Assembly (NCBI GenBank): GCA_015657535.1
Contig: JADHZB010001371.1
Coordinates: 26,780 to 90,779, forward strand
Reading direction: 5' to 3'
DNA length: 64,000 bases
From: Nephromyces sp. MM_2019
Lineage: Eukaryota > Apicomplexa > Aconoidasida > Nephromycida
Below are positions 60,741-64,000 of this stretch, one piece after another (position 1 is the stretch's first letter; every line of letters starts with the position of its first letter). Position numbers and translations under genes: made by a program. The notes beneath the pieces were generated by a model that did not search any database, was not told the DNA's origin, and worked only from the letters and a program-made list of their open reading frames with translations.

Positions 60741-61171
60741 ATCGCTATGTGATTTCCATATCAGCTGTTAAAATATTACGTTACAAAATTTTTCAGCTTA
60801 TTCAGCTGTAGAAATTACGTATTCCGTGTAGACCTATAGTATCTACCCATACTTAGTTGGTCGCGCTAAACTTTTTTTTTTCATTAAACGCAAAATCTAT
60901 CGATGTTTTAATAATAATTGGTTCGCTATTTTTTATCCGAAAGGCAGATTTCTAAGAATTGCTTAAAATTTTCATCACAAACTGGTCTTGCCGCATTATC
61001 ATGAGGTTAATGCAGGATGAATCGTCCTCAACTTTTTTTGCCTTGCAATAGGTCCACCTTTCAAGCAGGTATCCAGGGCAACCTAAGCAAATATGATATT
61101 ATACTACTAGAGCATATAAATCAAAGTAGGCCTAAGTTCAGCTGAAAAAAAAAATTTCCAGCAATTATTAG

Positions 61172-61181
61172 CAGTAGGGGG
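61172..61181. repeat. G homopolymer run
   Basis: About ten consecutive G in an otherwise AT-rich non-coding stretch, between TAGCAGTA and AGGCGC. Confidence 0.8.
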
Positions 61182-62184
61182 GGGGGAGGCGCTTAATTAA
61201 AAACGCATAACGTGATGACCAATCGGATTTTTTTCACTTCTTAAAGGGAAAAATTTAGGGCAAATTTTACCCGCTCTTTTTACCAGTGGTTGATTGCTAA
61301 AAGAGATGACCGCGACAGCTAATCAAAAGCTTGACCGGAAAGAGTAGGAAACTGTTGGTGAGTAAAAATGATTATTACCCACAATGGGAAAAAACCTAAC
61401 ATAATATCTATGGCCAGCAAAATTTCACGGGAATATGGTTTTTTCAGTAAAAATAGCGATATTCCTGTTCAAGAGATGAATAGCTAGAAGCATTGGGACA
61501 AAATTTAGATATGGAACACACCAGAAAAAAAAATCCGGAAAATTTTAAGCGGATTCATAGTGATTCTCAGAGCGGGGAGGAGAATCCCGCTGCTTCTTCT
61601 TTTCACTACTCGAACACTTTGCAACTCTTGATATATTCAAATTTAAAGCAATAAATTTGCCATAATAAATTTTAACAAATTTCTTAAGAGGCTTTAGTCA
61701 TGTCGCAATGTATGCGAAGTACTTCGTGCCCCTGCTCACGCAAGTTAACCAAAAATATATATATGAAATGGAAAAGGCTGTAATTCAAGGATAGAAAATG
61801 ATTTACATGCTATATATCGGAAATTAAAAGCATAAACATAATGAAGAAATGAGCTTAGATACCTACAAGTTTTTATGCAAGGAAGAAGTTATCTATAAAT
61901 TAGCCTGATATTTCGCAGGAGTGCCAAGCGTTAATTAGGCTTTCAAAAAAAAAATTACTCGTACTCGGCATTTCATGAAAAAATTTAGAAAGGCAAACAA
62001 TGAAAATTCACATTTTATCAGCAAAAATCTAGTTATATCCGGAAAAAAATGTAGATAAGGGAAAAAATAGGGTGACCGTGCAACACACGAATTTCTACAA
62101 TAAAAAACTAAAAGAAGTGCATAGAAGATGCCCATTATGCCTTGAAAAAAAAAGTGCAGCAGTTGCTGCCATCACTCGGCTTAC

Positions 62185-62806
62185 CAAGTAAACTCAGACT
62201 TTAGAAATGCTAGGGCCGGCAATTTCTCGACAAATTGGTACTGCGAAAAATGGTACGTAAGTACTCAAAACTTATGAATAAGGCTAACACTAGGTGAATC
62301 AGGGCTAAAACTAGGTGAATGAGGGCTAACACTGGGTGAAAAACGCAAACACTGAATGCGCCTGCTGATCTTAAGCATATAAAGTAGTGTGACTAGGAAG
62401 TTCTAATTCGTATAAAACTGGTGTTCTTTCATCAAACAAGAAATTGAGGGAAAAAAAGTATTCAAACCAAAAACTTCAAAGTCAAAATCCAAATAAAATT
62501 AACACCACCTACCGACACATGAAAAGACAAAGGTGTTAACTATATATATCTACATTATATACAATTTTTCGCTATCCCCCAATCGCTCCATATCAAAACC
62601 CATAAGGAAAAGACGCATAATGTAAAGATTGATAGAGAGAAATAGTGCAAAAAATTCCGCTGTCTTCATAATATCCACGTAAAATCAGCTAAAAAAAAGC
62701 TGCGTAAAGCCTATTAAGAAAATCACTAACCATGCGAAGGGTATAAACAACCAGTTCGTGGACGCTTTCTTCACTGCTAGGAATGTTCTTTGGGTGATAC
62801 ACATGC
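62185..62806 (-). CDS. three small minus-strand exons, unrecognised gene
   Basis: 62806-62731 (acceptor AAATTAG, donor ATG|GTTAGT) encodes PKNIPSSEESVHELVVYTLR. It joins in phase 0 to 62688-62600 (acceptor after eight T, CTTTTTTTTAG), containing RGYYEDSGIFC and LYQSLHYASFPYG, with a possible donor GG|GTTTTG. 62240-62185 (acceptor TTTTTCGCAG, donor TG|GTAAGC) encodes FVEKLPALAFLKSEFTW. The first join is firm by phase; the second fails (phase 2 against 0), so another exon is likely between them. Helical and soluble-looking, family unknown. Confidence 0.5.
62281..62343 (-). repeat. three-copy 21-bp tandem repeat
   Basis: Units start near 62281, 62302 and 62323 and differ at a few bases. Because 21 is a multiple of three, every frame stays open through it; one minus-strand frame reads SPSVSPH, SPSFSPD, SPSVSLI. 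It lies between two exons of the minus-strand gene. Confidence 0.75.
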
Positions 62807-63044
62807 CTAATTTAAATCAAGCAGTCAACAATTACCAGGAAAGTTTCAAGACGCTCGAATGAATAAAAAAATCAAAATGATCTTTAAGGCGATTTAAAAG
62901 AGCCCCCCATTATTTACCATGAAAAGATTCAACGCCACTCTTGTGCCAAAGAAAAGTCATAGACGCACTAGACGGTGAAGTATATTAAAAACAATAATTT
63001 CTGCTGTACTTGCTAAATAATTCTTATTATATATAAGAAATGTC

Positions 63045-64000
63045 TTAATCTATTTCTTTTGCTTCCATTTCAAACTCTGCAACACACAACATAAGGAAGC
63101 TAATTAGAATAAGCATACAACCACGAACGAGCGATGCAAGTAGAAGCTTGCTACCCTGCATATCCTTAATGTGAATACACACACACACACACACACACAG
63201 GGGTGCTAAATTGTATGTAAGCACCACGCGAAGGCTCAATATTTAGAGCTTTTTCCCATGGAAAGATCAAGAAGAATTCTGTTATCTCAACAAACCATTA
63301 AAAAACTGATGGACTACGCTCTTCAGGTATAATCTACACAGAAATTCTCTTTAGCATTCAGAATTTTGAAGCAAAAAAAATGACGTTAAAACACACGTCT
63401 AATAGTAGCAGCCCATATGCACAGCTAAATCCATCCGATATACAGCAAAAGAAACGGATAATTTGCGAATTCTTCTGCTGCAAAAAAAAAGAAAAGAATT
63501 ATATCTGCCCTTGAACTTACTGCCATATTACTCTGTGGACCAAGCCAGACCAGTAAGGACGAGTACTACAGAAAGCAGCATCCAAACCAACGCAAAATCC
63601 CAAAACCTTGTGTTGAATCTCCTTTAAACCTACGCTGAAAGAGCTCTCCGTAACCTGTAAACAAAAGAGGCTTTTTCTTTGAAAAAAAAGCAAGACAATA
63701 GCGATGCAATAAAGTAGCTACTTCAAAGCTACTAGACACAGTATCGGGGGTATAAAAAAATTTATGCATATATTTCGAGTTAATTATAAAAACCTAGAAG
63801 TAAGGTAGATTGAAACAGCACGACTATCCTTCAAAAGCCTACTTAAAGCCTTTTGCTGGGATATGCTGCTAAGGTAAAGAATGACGCAGACACAACAGTC
63901 GAGCCATGTACATACATTGGCATTTTCCAGCTGCTCCTTAAAAAATTCCCAGATATATTCCCAGAATACAGTATCAAGATGCTCCTGACCCTGGAAGAAG
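63045..64000 (-). CDS. minus-strand multi-exon gene cut by the right edge
   Basis: Exons running leftwards from the edge: 63990 (or beyond) to 63916, containing LDTVFWEYIWEFFKEQLENA and ending AAT|GTATGT in phase 0; 63654-63521 (TTTACAG ... CA|GTAAGT, phase 2); 63477-63423 (after a T9 tract and GCAG, donor GCT|GTGCAT); and 63164-63045, with a hydrophobic helix (GCMLILISFLMLCV) and the end EAKEID then a stop. All phases agree. The last exon could instead be part of an intron if transcription continues to the exons at 62.8 kb. The family is not recognised; the helical, aromatic-rich character may indicate a repeat scaffold. The 5' part lies outside the window. Confidence 0.5.
63178..63200. repeat. 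(AC)n / (GT)n microsatellite
   Basis: About eleven AC units on the plus strand. On the minus strand it forms a GT-rich tract just upstream of the acceptor before the 63164 exon. Confidence 0.9.

Noticed and set aside
1..64000. CRISPR arrays, operons, prophage or bacterial mobile elements
   Set aside because: No regular spaced repeats or bacterial gene organisation; the genes are intron-rich and eukaryotic.

Overview
This window looks like nuclear DNA of an alveolate protist, most likely an apicomplexan or close relative. It is AT-rich, its genes are split by many introns, and the proteins carry long low-complexity tails. Recognisable families are a centrin with an apicomplexan-style body, heptatricopeptide (FASTK/RAP-like) repeats, an RluA-type pseudouridine synthase, a tyrosine-kinase-like (TKL) kinase, an endonuclease III homologue and a GATA-type zinc finger. 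The lineage is an inference from gene content; no rRNA or organelle marker is present. All gene models were built by eye, joining open frames at GT/AG sites only where reading phase agreed.

Layout. About 2.8-9.2 kb is transcribed on the minus strand: a GATA-finger/AT-hook protein (2.83-6.44 kb), then small exons of one or two unrecognised genes (6.98-9.18 kb). A 1.8 kb gap (9.18-10.98 kb) separates these from a long plus-strand block, so it is a divergent promoter candidate. The block holds a heptatricopeptide-repeat protein (10.99-15.13 kb), an RluA-type synthase right behind it and possibly fused to it (15.61-18.74 kb), a small possible membrane ORF (19.06-19.37 kb), a six-exon centrin (21.43-23.82 kb), a TKL kinase with a huge disordered N-terminus (29.05-35.88 kb), a lysine-rich helical protein of unknown type (38.7-45.2 kb), a Ser-rich protein with a SUMO-interaction-like motif (45.7-47.5 kb), an endonuclease III homologue that lacks the catalytic lysine (48.06-52.90 kb), and a charged coiled-coil protein (57.2-59.4 kb). 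From 60.3 kb to the right edge the genes run on the minus strand again, as small exons of at least one unrecognised helical protein that continues beyond the window.

The genes do not form an operon or an obvious shared pathway. Themes are RNA modification/binding (HPR and RluA), DNA binding or repair (GATA/AT-hook and Nth-like), signalling (TKL kinase) and the centrosome/basal body (centrin). The most notable observations are the catalytic Lys-to-Gln change in the Nth-like protein, a GATA finger reconstructed across an intron and flanked by AT-hooks, a GC-AG intron in the RluA gene, the possible HPR-RluA fusion, and a one-base homopolymer frameshift in a minus-strand exon.
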